Assembly: GCA_963758945.1 (NCBI GenBank) | Contig: CAVWXY010000023.1 | Coordinates: forward strand, 62,001-126,000 | DNA length: 64,000 nt | Direction: 5' to 3' | Source of the DNA: VAZQ01 sp963758945 | GTDB taxonomy: Bacteria > Pseudomonadota > Alphaproteobacteria > Rhizobiales > Xanthobacteraceae | Shown here: in pieces, positions 31,875 through 41,171 of the stretch | Numbering within the stretch: position 1 is the first letter of the stretch | Layout of the letters: each line of letters opens with the position of its first letter | Position numbers and translations under genes: made by a program | Notes under the pieces: model-generated | Told to the model about the DNA's origin: nothing | The model's database searches: none | Seen by the model: the letters and a program-made list of their open reading frames with translations, nothing else

Positions 31875-34800
31875 GTGTTCGTCCTGCCGCGATCGGTCTC
31901 GCCCACCGCCGCCAGCACCACGTTCGTAACTGGCTCGACGACGATCAACGCCGGCGCAACACTTACGGCCAATTCGATCACGGCAGGCGGCTATACGGTC
32001 AACCGGATTTTCCCGGTGCTCACCTCGATCGAGCCGCTGACCGGGACATTCCCTAGTCCCCCCGCCACTACCGGCGATTTTACTGGGGCGACTGGCGTGA
32101 CTCTTGTCCACAGCTCGCACGAGGTCTTCCTCGTCATCGACGCTGGTAGCACTCCGCTCTCCTGGACCGCCACCGCGGGAGTGGGAACCAGCGATTGGAA
32201 CACTGGCACCAACTGGTCCACCGGTGTCGTGCCGACGACCGACGACATCGCGCAGTTCAACCCTCTGGCCAACGTGATCACCACCATCGACATCCGGCAG
32301 CTCGGCACGGAAGTCGGCGCCCTGCAGTTCAACGCCGGCGCGCCGGCCTATACCTTCAACATCACCGGAAGCAGCGGCGTGCCCTCCTCGCTCCTCATCC
32401 AGGGCGGCGGCGTCGCCGACATCTCGGGCAATGCGCCGACCTTCGTGGTGAGCGGCGTTGCCGGCGCGCTCGGAACACTGCAATTCAACAATGCGAGCAC
32501 CGCGGACGACGCGACCATCATCACCAATGCGTTCGGCCAGACGATCTTCTCCGGCAACAGCAGCGGCGGCTCCGCCCGCCTCATCACCAATGCGGGCGGG
32601 GTGGTCGACTTCTCCGGAACCAGCGGTCTCGCCGGCAACAACCGGGTGACGGCCGGCTCGATCGAGGGCGCGGGCACCTACAATCTCGGTGCGAACACCC
32701 TCGTGGTCGGACTCAATGGCCTCAGCACCACGGTGAGCGGCACCATCAACGACGGCGGCATGAGCGGCGGCAGCGGCGCGTCGCTGGTCAAGGTCGGCGC
32801 CGGAACGCTGATCCTGACCGGCGCCAACACCTATACCGGCCTGACCGCGGTGCTGGGCGGCACGCTGCAGCTCGGCGACGGCGGCACCAGCGGCTCGATC
32901 CTCGGCAACCTGTTCAACGCCACCACCTTCGCCATCAATCGCTCCGACACCTACACCTTCGGAGGCATCATCGTGGGCGGCGGCGCGTTCGTCCAGATGG
33001 GACCGGGCACGACGGTATTCACGGGAAACAGTTTCTATACCGGCGGCACCACCATTAGCGTTGGCACCTTGCAACTCGGCAACGGCGGAACGAGCGGCGC
33101 CATCATCGGCGACGTGCTCAACAACGGCACGCTCGCGGTCAACCGCTCCGATACCCTCACCCTGGGCGGCGTCATCTCCGGAGCCGGCGCGTTCCAGCAG
33201 AACGGCGCCGGCACGACCATCCTGGCTGGCGACAACACCTATGGCGGCGGCACCACCATCAACGCCGGCACGCTGCAGCTCGGCGACGGCGGCGCGAGCG
33301 GCTCGATTCTCGGTGATGTGACGAACAACGGCACCTTTGCGGTCAATCGCGGCGACACCTATACCTTCGGCGGCGTCATTTCCGGAACCGGCGCCTTCGC
33401 GCAGGTGGGTCCCGGCACGACCATCCTCACCGCCGCCAACACCTATTCCGGCGGCACCATCATCAATGCCGGTGTGCTCGCGGTCGCAGCCGATGCCAAT
33501 CTCGGCGCCGCGTCGAGCGGCCTCGCCTTCGGCGGCGGCACACTACAATTCCTCTCGGGCTTCACCACCAACCGCTCGGTCACGCTCAACGCCGGCGGCG
33601 GCACCATCGACACCAACGGCAACGACGCGACCCTCGCCGGCGTCGTCGGCGGCGGCGGCGGCCTGACCAAGATCGGCGACGGCACGCTGGAATTGGCGGG
33701 CGCCAACAGCTATGCCGGCGGCACCACGCTGGCGGGCGGGACCCTGCGGCTTGCGAACAATTCTGCGCTTGGCACCGGCGCGCTCACCACCACCGGCTCC
33801 GTGGTCGATTACGCCAGCGGCGTCACCATCACGAATCCGATCGTAATCAACAGCAACACCACGCAGTTGCAGGTGACGAGTGGCACGGCGACGCAGGCCG
33901 GCGTGATTTCCGAGCTCAATGGGCCGCGCCCGCTCGAGAAGATCGGTGCCGGAACGCTCGTGCTCACCGGGGCGAACAGCTACAGCGGGCCGACCACCGT
34001 CAGCGCCGGCACGCTCATGGTCAACGGCTCGATCGCCAATTCGACGGTGACGGTGGCAAGCGGCGCGCTGCTTACCGGCACCGGCACCGTGGGCGCCACC
34101 GTGATCTCGAGCGGGGCAGGCTTCGCGCCCGGCCACTCGCCCGGTACGATCACGATCGGCGGCAATCTTGCGTTCCAGTCGGGCGCACTCTTTCTCGTGC
34201 AGGTCGATCCGTCGATCGCATCGAGCGCCAACGTGATCACGGTCGGCAGCGCCATGCTGGCCGGCACGGTGGGAGCGACGTTTACATCGGGAAGCTACGT
34301 GACGCGGACCTATACCATCCTCTCGGCCGCGGGCGGGCTCAACGGCACCACCTTCAATGCCTTGACGACGAGCAATCTGCCGGCCGGCTTCAGCGCGAGC
34401 CTCAGCTACACCGATCATGACGCGATCCTGAACCTCACCGCGTCGCTGGGCGGCGGCGGCGCGGGCGCGGGCGGGCTCGGCACCCCGGGGCTGAGCCGGA
34501 ACCAGCGCAATGTCGCGGGCGCGCTCAACAACTTCTTCAACAACGGCGGGACCCTGCCGCCCGCCTTCGTGAGCGTGTTCGGCCTCACCGGCGGCAATCT
34601 CGCCAATGCGCTGTCGCAGCTCTCCGGCGAAGCCGCCACCGTCGGCCAGCAGGTGGGCTTCCAGATGACCAACCAGTTCCTCTCGCTGATGCTCGACCCG
34701 TTCGTCGACGGCAGGAGCGGCGTCGGTGGCGCAGGCGGGCCCGCGCTCGGATTCGCGCCGGAGCGCGAGCCGGTGCCGGATGACGTCGCGCTCGCCTATT

Positions 34801-35678
34801 CCTCGGTGCTCAAGGCGCCGCCGCAGGCATCGACCTTCGGGCAGCGCTGGAGCGTGTGGGGCGGCGCCTACGGCGGCGCGAACCGCACGTCGGGCGATCC
34901 GGCCGTGGTCGGCAGCCACGACCTCTCGGCCAGCACGGCGGGCTTTGCCGGCGGTTTCGACTATGCCGTCACGCCCGGCACTGTCGTGGGCCTGGCGTTC
35001 GCCGGCGGCGGCACCAACTGGAGCCTGGCGCAGGGCCTGGGCGGCGGCAGGAGCGATGCCTTCCAGGCCGGCGCCTACGGCGCCACGCGCTGGGGTCCCG
35101 CCTATCTCGCCGCCGCCTTCGCCTTCACCAATCATTGGATGTCGACCGATCGCTTCGCTTTCGGCGACCACCTGACCGCCGACTTCAACGCGCAGAGCTA
35201 CGGCGGGCGGCTCGAAGGCGGCTACCGCTTCGGGACGCGGTACGGAGGGATCACGCCCTACGCCGCGATCCAGGCGCAGAGCTTCCACACGCCCGGCTAC
35301 GCCGAGACCGGCTTGATCCCCAACGGCTTTGCGCTCGGCTTCAACGGCCGCGACGCGACCGACACCAGGAGCGAGCTGGGCGCACGCTTCGACCGGGTGC
35401 TGGCGTTCTACACCAACGCGGTGCTGGCGCTGCGTGGGCGGCTGGCCTGGGCGCACGACTGGGTGAGCGATCCGACGCTCACCCCACTGTTCCAGGCACT
35501 GCCCGGCGCGAGCTTCATCGTCAACGGCGCGACGCCGGCGAAGAATTCCGCGCTGGTCTCGGCCGGCGCGGAATATCGCCTCGCCAACGGGATCACGCTG
35601 CTCGCCAAGTTCGACGGCGAGTTCGCTGCCCACTCCTCCACCTATGCCGGCACTGGCACCGTGCGCTACGTGTGGTGA
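31875..35678 (+). CDS. Autotransporter with PATR repeats, apparently lacking its N-terminus
   Basis: This 1267-residue frame has a beta-helix passenger made of Gly/Thr/Asn-rich repeats (many copies of GTLTLxGxNTYxGGTTI-type units, residues about 300-720) and a C-terminal beta-barrel from about residue 990 (QRWSVWGGAYGGANRTSG) to the terminal Trp. That barrel would insert in the outer membrane and display the passenger. No signal peptide is present: the GTG at 31875 opens in mid-passenger, and the 217 bp after the DUF3597 gene encode no export signal in any frame that I can see. It is therefore probably a truncated gene, unless the start lies further away after a rearrangement. Adhesion is the usual role. 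Confidence 0.8.
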   Translation: MFVLPRSVSPTAASTTFVTGSTTINAGATLTANSITAGGYTVNRIFPVLTSIEPLTGTFPSPPATTGDFTGATGVTLVHSSHEVFLVIDAGSTPLSWTATAGVGTSDWNTGTNWSTGVVPTTDDIAQFNPLANVITTIDIRQLGTEVGALQFNAGAPAYTFNITGSSGVPSSLLIQGGGVADISGNAPTFVVSGVAGALGTLQFNNASTADDATIITNAFGQTIFSGNSSGGSARLITNAGGVVDFSGTSGLAGNNRVTAGSIEGAGTYNLGANTLVVGLNGLSTTVSGTINDGGMSGGSGASLVKVGAGTLILTGANTYTGLTAVLGGTLQLGDGGTSGSILGNLFNATTFAINRSDTYTFGGIIVGGGAFVQMGPGTTVFTGNSFYTGGTTISVGTLQLGNGGTSGAIIGDVLNNGTLAVNRSDTLTLGGVISGAGAFQQNGAGTTILAGDNTYGGGTTINAGTLQLGDGGASGSILGDVTNNGTFAVNRGDTYTFGGVISGTGAFAQVGPGTTILTAANTYSGGTIINAGVLAVAADANLGAASSGLAFGGGTLQFLSGFTTNRSVTLNAGGGTIDTNGNDATLAGVVGGGGGLTKIGDGTLELAGANSYAGGTTLAGGTLRLANNSALGTGALTTTGSVVDYASGVTITNPIVINSNTTQLQVTSGTATQAGVISELNGPRPLEKIGAGTLVLTGANSYSGPTTVSAGTLMVNGSIANSTVTVASGALLTGTGTVGATVISSGAGFAPGHSPGTITIGGNLAFQSGALFLVQVDPSIASSANVITVGSAMLAGTVGATFTSGSYVTRTYTILSAAGGLNGTTFNALTTSNLPAGFSASLSYTDHDAILNLTASLGGGGAGAGGLGTPGLSRNQRNVAGALNNFFNNGGTLPPAFVSVFGLTGGNLANALSQLSGEAATVGQQVGFQMTNQFLSLMLDPFVDGRSGVGGAGGPALGFAPEREPVPDDVALAYSSVLKAPPQASTFGQRWSVWGGAYGGANRTSGDPAVVGSHDLSASTAGFAGGFDYAVTPGTVVGLAFAGGGTNWSLAQGLGGGRSDAFQAGAYGATRWGPAYLAAAFAFTNHWMSTDRFAFGDHLTADFNAQSYGGRLEGGYRFGTRYGGITPYAAIQAQSFHTPGYAETGLIPNGFALGFNGRDATDTRSELGARFDRVLAFYTNAVLALRGRLAWAHDWVSDPTLTPLFQALPGASFIVNGATPAKNSALVSAGAEYRLANGITLLAKFDGEFAAHSSTYAGTGTVRYVW
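32859..33470 (+). repeat. Three in-frame 204-bp tandem repeats in the autotransporter passenger
   Basis: Units start at 32859, 33063 and 33267, each exactly 204 bp (68 residues), opening GTLQLGDGG or GTLQLGNGG and containing INRSDT/VNRSDT/VNRGDT and a closing GGTTI or GGTII. Identical length with sequence drift suggests old duplication kept in phase by the beta-helix. Confidence 0.85.
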
Positions 35679-35815
35679 GGCAGCCCTATCCGCGCATCAG
35701 GCTATATCGGGAGGAGGGTTCACTTGGCCAAGGCAACGCGGGCGATCAGCTCGGGGCAGATGACCCATCTCAGCAGTTCACGCGGCCATCCTTGTTGAGC
35801 ACCCAATTACGGCAG

Positions 35816-36022
35816 CTATCCCATTTCGGGGGCCGCCGCTGGCTGCCTCCGGCGCTCGATTGGCGCTTTCGCGGCAGTCTCCGCCTTGTCTCTATCGGCA
35901 TCCAAAATGATTCCGCCGTCTAATGTGACGCCCGTCGCGCCCTCGAATACAAACCAGCGCCAAACGATGCCATTACGGCGCACGTTGCGTCGAACCCGGT
36001 AGCGGTAGTTCATGCGCTGCAT
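35816..36022 (-). CDS. Small hypothetical protein
   Basis: This 68-residue basic protein (MNYRYRVRRNVRRNGIVWRW near the start; DADRDKAETAAKAPIERRR near the end) has the look of short hypothetical proteins of Bradyrhizobium-type genomes, with a beta-rich front and a helical basic tail. I know no function. It has no close same-strand neighbour. The second Met at residue 4 is an alternative start. Confidence 0.4.
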   Translation of the reverse strand: MQRMNYRYRVRRNVRRNGIVWRWFVFEGATGVTLDGGIILDADRDKAETAAKAPIERRRQPAAAPEMG

Positions 36023-36314
36023 GTGGCGGAATATGGCTCGGAAATCTGGCGGTTTCCAGGGCGACGCAGTTCCAATGCGTTGTCATGCCAATGTCACATT
36101 CAAGGTGAGTTTTCATTGCCGTCCATGAAGGCTGGACGCCAGAACGCGTGAGCAAACACTTTCGAACCTCGCGTATTGCCAAGCCATATAAAGAGGCTAG
36201 TGTTCTGGAGGCCTACGAGTTGCGCTAACCGCTCAGCCCCTATCACCCGCCCAAGCTTGCAGTCCGTGCCACTTTGGGTCGATCGCTTGCGTTCGCGAAC
36301 TCGCATCGTCCTGG

Positions 36315-36620
36315 ATGCCGAGGATGGCGCGAAAGACAGTGAAGCGCGCGCACTTGTACGATGCCGTCTACCAGGCGGCCCATGTGTCGCGCGCAGAGTC
36401 GGTGGCGCTGGTCGGGCTGGTGCTAAAGGAAATCGCCGATTGTCTCGTGCGCGGGGAAGCGGTCAAGCTCTCCTCCTTCGGCTCTTTCATTGTTCGTCAT
36501 TCGCGCCAGAGAACCGGCCGCAACCCCAAGACTGGCAAGGAAGTATCCATTCCGGCGCGTCGCGCGGTCTTGTTCAAGCCGTCTGCCGTTCTGACCGAAC
36601 GCATCAACTCCTCGCTTTGA
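36315..36620 (+). CDS. IHF/HU-family DNA-binding protein
   Basis: This 101-residue histone-like protein has the family body (KRAHLYDAVYQAAHVSRAESVALVGLVLKEIADCLVRGEAVKLSSFGSF in outline) and the DNA-bending arm GRNPKTGKEVSIPARR with the Pro that intercalates. The sequence is closer to IhfA than to HU, but it is more diverged than the core IhfA of rhizobia and carries no neighbouring housekeeping genes, so it may be an accessory paralogue. The ATG at 36324, nine bases on, is an alternative start. It would bend DNA at promoters or recombination sites. Confidence 0.82.
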   Translation: MPRMARKTVKRAHLYDAVYQAAHVSRAESVALVGLVLKEIADCLVRGEAVKLSSFGSFIVRHSRQRTGRNPKTGKEVSIPARRAVLFKPSAVLTERINSSL

Positions 36621-36773
36621 AAAGCCTCGGGCTCCGCCGCGGCCCTCCGTTCCGCCTTGGATCAACAGCGTCGGTTTCGCAATACGCCGGATGCGTTCGC
36701 TCATCCCTCGATAGCGCTGTGCCGGCAGAGACTTTAACTTGTGGAAATCGGCGCTCCTGGTAGCCGGGTGGGA

Positions 36774-38468
36774 ATGATGATGTCCATGCCGACGCAATCG
36801 ATCATCGATACGCGACGCGACCAAATGTTCCCCGTACTCGAACCGGGGGAGATCGAGCGGGTGCATCGGTTTGGCGAGGCCCGTTCCTATCGCGCGGGCG
36901 ACGCGCTGGCCCAGATCGGCGATGTGGGCCCCGGCCTGATGATCATCTTGGCCGGCAATGTCGACATCACCCGGCGCGGCCAAACGGGCCACCGCGAGCC
37001 AATCGTCACCTACGGCCCCGGCGCGTTCATGGGCGAACTGGCGCAACTGGCCGGGCGGCCGGCTCTGATCGACGCCCACGCGCAGGGACCAGTGGAGGCC
37101 TTGATCATCGCGCCGGAGCGGCTGCGCGCCTTGCTGATCTCCGAGGCGGAACTCGGGGAGCGCATCATGCGCGCGCTCATTCTGCGCCGCGTCGGCCTGA
37201 TCGAACTGGGGGCCGGCGGACCGGTCATCGTCGGCCGCGCCGAGAACGGCGACGTGCTTCGGCTCGAAGGTTTTCTCCGCCGCAACGGCCACCCGCATCA
37301 GAGGCTCAATCCCGACACTGATCCGGAGGCGAAGGCGCTGATTGATCGCTTCCACGTCGACGCCGCTCAATTGCCGATCGTGCTGTGCCCGGGCGGAGAG
37401 CTGCTGCGTAATCCGAGCGAGATCGAGCTCGCCCGTTGCATCGGACTGGTGGGGCCGATCGATCCGAACCGCGTCTACGACGTCGCCATCGTGGGCGCCG
37501 GCCCGGCTGGCCTCGCTACCGCCGTCTATGCAGGCTCCGAAGGGCTCTCCGTCCTGGTACTCGACTGCCGCGCATTCGGCGGTCAGGCCGGCGCCTCGGC
37601 CCGGATCGAGAACTACCTTGGCTTTCCGACCGGGATCACCGGCATGGCCCTGATGGCGCGTGCCTACACCCAGGCGCAAAAGTTCGGGGTCGAGATGGCT
37701 ATTCCGGCCGAGGTGATCGGACTGCAGCCCCGGGGCGGTCCGGATGAAAGCCGCTTCGTCTTGCAGTTGTCCGGCGGCGAACGCGTTGGCGCGCGCTCGA
37801 TCGTGATCGCGAGCGGCGCCCGCTATCGGCGGCTCGCGGTCGAGAACCTGGACGCGTTCGAGGCCTCGAGCGTGCACTATTGGGCCTCGCCGCTCGAGGC
37901 GAAGCTGTGCGCCGGGCAGGAGGTGGCATTGGTGGGCGCCGGCAATTCGGCGGGGCAAGCGACGGTCTACTTGGCCGGGCGAGCCTCGAAGGTATGGCTC
38001 CTGGCGCGCGGGCCGGACCTCGCGGCGAGCATGTCGCGATATCTCGTCGAGCGCATCGTGGGCCTCCCCAACGTGGAGGTGCTGACGCAAACCAGCGTCA
38101 CCGGCCTCGAAGGCCGCGACGGTATGCTGAAGGCGATCCGCTGGCGTCGAGGCGCGTCAGGGAAGGAAGTCCCACTGCCGATTCAACACCTATTTCTCTT
38201 CATCGGAGCCAAGCCGAACACGGATTGGTTGTCCGGCTCGGGCGTAGCGCTGGATCCCAGAGGATTCATATTGACCGGCGCCGACACCAGCGAGAACCGC
38301 CGACCGCTGGAGACGAGTCGACGAGGCGTGTTCGCGATCGGCGACATCCGCTCAGGTTCGGTGAAGCGCGTCGCCGCCGCAGTCGGCGAAGGTGCGCAAG
38401 TCGTAGCGACGCTGCATGCGGCTTTGGCCGCCGTCGGCCGCGGATCGCCCGCGATCGCAAACCAGTGA
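36774..38468 (+). CDS. Cyclic-nucleotide-binding domain fused to thioredoxin-reductase-like flavoprotein
   Basis: This about 564-residue protein joins three modules: a CRP-type cNMP-binding domain (residues about 15-140, with YGPGAFMGELAQLAG as the phosphate-binding cassette), a short thioredoxin/glutaredoxin-like segment (about 155-225) and a thioredoxin-reductase-like FAD/NAD domain (GAGPAGLATAVYAGSEGL near residue 241, GAGNSAGQATVYLAGRA near residue 385). The redox CxxC expected between the two nucleotide motifs is missing: the region reads VHYWASPLEAKLC. Activity therefore differs from thioredoxin reductase. Several start codons cluster at 36774-36786. The gene follows the IHF-like gene after about 150 bp. 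Confidence 0.85.
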   Translation: MMMSMPTQSIIDTRRDQMFPVLEPGEIERVHRFGEARSYRAGDALAQIGDVGPGLMIILAGNVDITRRGQTGHREPIVTYGPGAFMGELAQLAGRPALIDAHAQGPVEALIIAPERLRALLISEAELGERIMRALILRRVGLIELGAGGPVIVGRAENGDVLRLEGFLRRNGHPHQRLNPDTDPEAKALIDRFHVDAAQLPIVLCPGGELLRNPSEIELARCIGLVGPIDPNRVYDVAIVGAGPAGLATAVYAGSEGLSVLVLDCRAFGGQAGASARIENYLGFPTGITGMALMARAYTQAQKFGVEMAIPAEVIGLQPRGGPDESRFVLQLSGGERVGARSIVIASGARYRRLAVENLDAFEASSVHYWASPLEAKLCAGQEVALVGAGNSAGQATVYLAGRASKVWLLARGPDLAASMSRYLVERIVGLPNVEVLTQTSVTGLEGRDGMLKAIRWRRGASGKEVPLPIQHLFLFIGAKPNTDWLSGSGVALDPRGFILTGADTSENRRPLETSRRGVFAIGDIRSGSVKRVAAAVGEGAQVVATLHAALAAVGRGSPAIANQ

Positions 38469-38551
38469 GGGCGAGTCTTACCCGAGTCGATGATCCGTCG
38501 GCGGCCTCGGCACAGTGCCTCTCCCGCAATGGTACTCCCGCGGCAAGAAAC

Positions 38552-41086
38552 TCATCGTTCGGAGGCGGAGCCGCCGATCTCGCCGATGCGCCGGCGCAAG
38601 CCTGCGATCAGCTCGCTGCTATGGGTGAGATATTTCTCCTCGGCGTCGAGGATGCGGCGGAACCCCCGTTTCTTCAGCGCCAGGATGTCGATCGGGGCTC
38701 CTCTCGGGTCGAGTCCGGCCGCGTCGCAGACGATGTCGATCAACCGGTCCAGGGCGTGCAGGCGGCCGAGAAGGTAGTCGTTCTCGCGGTAGGCGCGCGA
38801 CAGGAAGGCGGCGAAATGGCTGAAGCCGACGCCCTTCAGGCTCTCGACACCGTCGAAACCTTCGAGCGTGTGGGCATCCTGCGGGCTTATGCGGTCGATC
38901 AGGATCTCGTTGATCTCGCCGATCTGACGCGCGACCATCATCGGAAAGGTCAACACGTCCCAGAACGGAAAGCCGAGATAATTGACCAGCACCTCCCGGC
39001 GGGCGCCGGGATGCCAATCAGCTGGATCGAGCGAGGCCAGGAGGTCGTCGAGATCGCGCGTGCTGGCAGCGAGATCGATCTCGCCCGCGATCCGAGCGAT
39101 CAGCTGGTCGAGCTTGGCGGCATGCTGCTCCACGAATGTCCTCGCATAGGCTGCGAGATGCTTGACCTCGCCGGCTGACGGCATGGAAGGAAAAATATCC
39201 GCCACCATGTCGCGGATCTCGTGGCTGTAATACTTGGCGTTCTCGCGTTGCCGCAGCGCATCGCGGCGGCCGTAGAACTCGCGCTTGAGCCGGTCGACCA
39301 TCGCCACAGTCAGACCGGCGAAGCGGTCCTGCCCAAGCAGCTGATAGAGCCTGTTCTGTCCCTCGATCAGGAAATGCAGGCGCCGCTCACGGTATTTCAC
39401 GTCGAAGGCGAGGAGGTATTTCACCCAGGCGGGGAGATGCTCGGCGGTCTGCACCTCGAATTCGAGCGCTTCGCTGTCCGCGCGTTCGTAGACGATGCCC
39501 TTGTGCACCGCCCAGGCGTCGATGATCTCGGCCACCACCCGCGACATCGGGGATTGCGCGGGCACGCCGCGCAGCTTGACGATGAGTTCCGCGCCGAAGG
39601 CGCGCACCGAGGCGAGCTTGAGCCGCACATAGGACTGGTAGGCGAAGCCGGCGTCGCGCGCGACCCGCGAGTTCACCTGCTCGCGCCAGCCACGCACCTC
39701 CTCCGTCGAGATCACGCGATCGAAGGCGGCGGTAACGACCTTGCCGACCAATTCGCTGACATGCGGGCGGGCGCTGTCGATGATCGCCCGCAGCCGCCGG
39801 ACCCGTTCGTTGAACTCCACCACTCGGCCGAGTTCGTCGGCCACCGGCTGCGAGCTCGGGATATCGGAGAGCGCTCCGCGCATGGTCGCGAAGAAACCCG
39901 GAGTCTTGTGGTGGCGTTGCGGCACCGGAGATGCCGGGTGCGGATCGATGTAAATCAGGCGCCGGTCGACCTCGCGAAAGGCCGGCCGCCCGTGGATCGC
40001 TGCGATCGCTTCCGAGAAAGGCCGGTTGTTGAGCACCGATCCGTCCAGAAACGACGCGGTCGTGGGGTCGATGCCGGCGCGCAGGTGGTTGGAGAAGCTC
40101 TTGGCGATGAACTCGGCGCGGCGCGGCCAGCTCGCCTGCTTTTGCGCCAGCACCTCGTCCATTTCCACGATCCGCGCCGGCGGGAAGGCTCCGGGGAACG
40201 ACGAGGTCGCCCGCGCGGCGAACGCCAGGCTTCCGGCATTGTCCAGGTCGAAATCGGTCTCGACCGCGCCGTCCGAGTGCCGGCGATAGCCGAAGTGCAG
40301 CACATGGCGGTGATCCAGCTCGTGAATGAGCGGCGGATCGTGGATTTGCACGAGCTGCTGGTAGCCATAGTAGTCGGTCAACGTGACGAACAGGTCGAGC
40401 GCGTGGCCGGAGGGGAGCAGCGACGCCGTTGGGCTCTTGATCGCGCCCATGGCCGCGACGGCATCGTACATCAATCCCGCCATGATGCGCCCGTCGAGCG
40501 GCGGCCGGAACCAGCGCGAGCGCACAAACAGCGAAAGCTTGCGGCGCACCTCCATGTCGGTGATCGCACGGAAACTGCCGGTCTTGGCGGCGACCCAGAT
40601 CAGCGGCTGGAGGAACCACTTGCTCCAGCGACGCGCGCGCGCCTGGGTCGAAAGCAGCACCTCGACGTCGGCATTTTCGAGCCACAGGGCGCGCTGCGCG
40701 CCGACCGGCAGGTCGTGGCTCAGGGCGCGCGCGAGCATGGTACCGTTGATACCGCCGGCCGAGGCGCCGGCGATGATGTCCACTATCACCCGCAGTTCGA
40801 CGTTGCGGCCGATATCGCGCAAGAGCTCGAAATAGACCTCCTCCGTGTCGTATTCGGGATTCGTCCTGTCGACCTGGTCGAAGAACGACGCGGCCGCGCG
40901 GCGCGAGCGATCCGCGATCGCGTGCAGCCTGCTCGAGGCGCGCACCAGCTTGAGGATCTCCTTGCTGATGCCGTGCATGTAGATGGCGAGCGAAACGCCG
41001 CCGAAACAGACGAGCGCAATGCGAAGTTCCTTCTCGCGCAAGGTGCCCTCAGCCAGATGACTCGCCGGTGCCCCGGCCCAGATCAT
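38552..41086 (-). CDS. Large patatin-like protein (DUF3376 type)
   Basis: This 844-residue protein has a patatin-type acylhydrolase domain in its first half: the nucleophile Ser in IIAGASAGGING (GxSxG form) near residue 115 and the catalytic Asp in FLDGSVLNNRPFSEA near residue 320. The rest is the long helical C-terminus of patatin-related proteins in actinobacteria and rhizobia, with segments such as GASAG-partner RELLD-like helices and many charged residues. The ATG at 41086 is used because the conserved part begins soon after (RIALVCFGGVSLAIYMHG). Likely phospholipase or lipid acylhydrolase; no signal peptide is visible. It converges on the flavoprotein gene. Confidence 0.85.
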   Translation of the reverse strand: MIWAGAPASHLAEGTLREKELRIALVCFGGVSLAIYMHGISKEILKLVRASSRLHAIADRSRRAAASFFDQVDRTNPEYDTEEVYFELLRDIGRNVELRVIVDIIAGASAGGINGTMLARALSHDLPVGAQRALWLENADVEVLLSTQARARRWSKWFLQPLIWVAAKTGSFRAITDMEVRRKLSLFVRSRWFRPPLDGRIMAGLMYDAVAAMGAIKSPTASLLPSGHALDLFVTLTDYYGYQQLVQIHDPPLIHELDHRHVLHFGYRRHSDGAVETDFDLDNAGSLAFAARATSSFPGAFPPARIVEMDEVLAQKQASWPRRAEFIAKSFSNHLRAGIDPTTASFLDGSVLNNRPFSEAIAAIHGRPAFREVDRRLIYIDPHPASPVPQRHHKTPGFFATMRGALSDIPSSQPVADELGRVVEFNERVRRLRAIIDSARPHVSELVGKVVTAAFDRVISTEEVRGWREQVNSRVARDAGFAYQSYVRLKLASVRAFGAELIVKLRGVPAQSPMSRVVAEIIDAWAVHKGIVYERADSEALEFEVQTAEHLPAWVKYLLAFDVKYRERRLHFLIEGQNRLYQLLGQDRFAGLTVAMVDRLKREFYGRRDALRQRENAKYYSHEIRDMVADIFPSMPSAGEVKHLAAYARTFVEQHAAKLDQLIARIAGEIDLAASTRDLDDLLASLDPADWHPGARREVLVNYLGFPFWDVLTFPMMVARQIGEINEILIDRISPQDAHTLEGFDGVESLKGVGFSHFAAFLSRAYRENDYLLGRLHALDRLIDIVCDAAGLDPRGAPIDILALKKRGFRRILDAEEKYLTHSSELIAGLRRRIGEIGGSASER

Positions 41087-41171
41087 GGCGAGGGAACCGG
41101 CGGACGGGAAGTCCTTCCTGCGTCGCGGTGCAGCGGCGCGCTCGTGCGGCGCCGCACCGCACTTGGGCCGA

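Noticed and set aside
33543..35633. 696-codon open frame on the minus strand
   Set aside because: Antisense to the autotransporter; its composition is what a mirrored Gly/Thr-rich gene produces.
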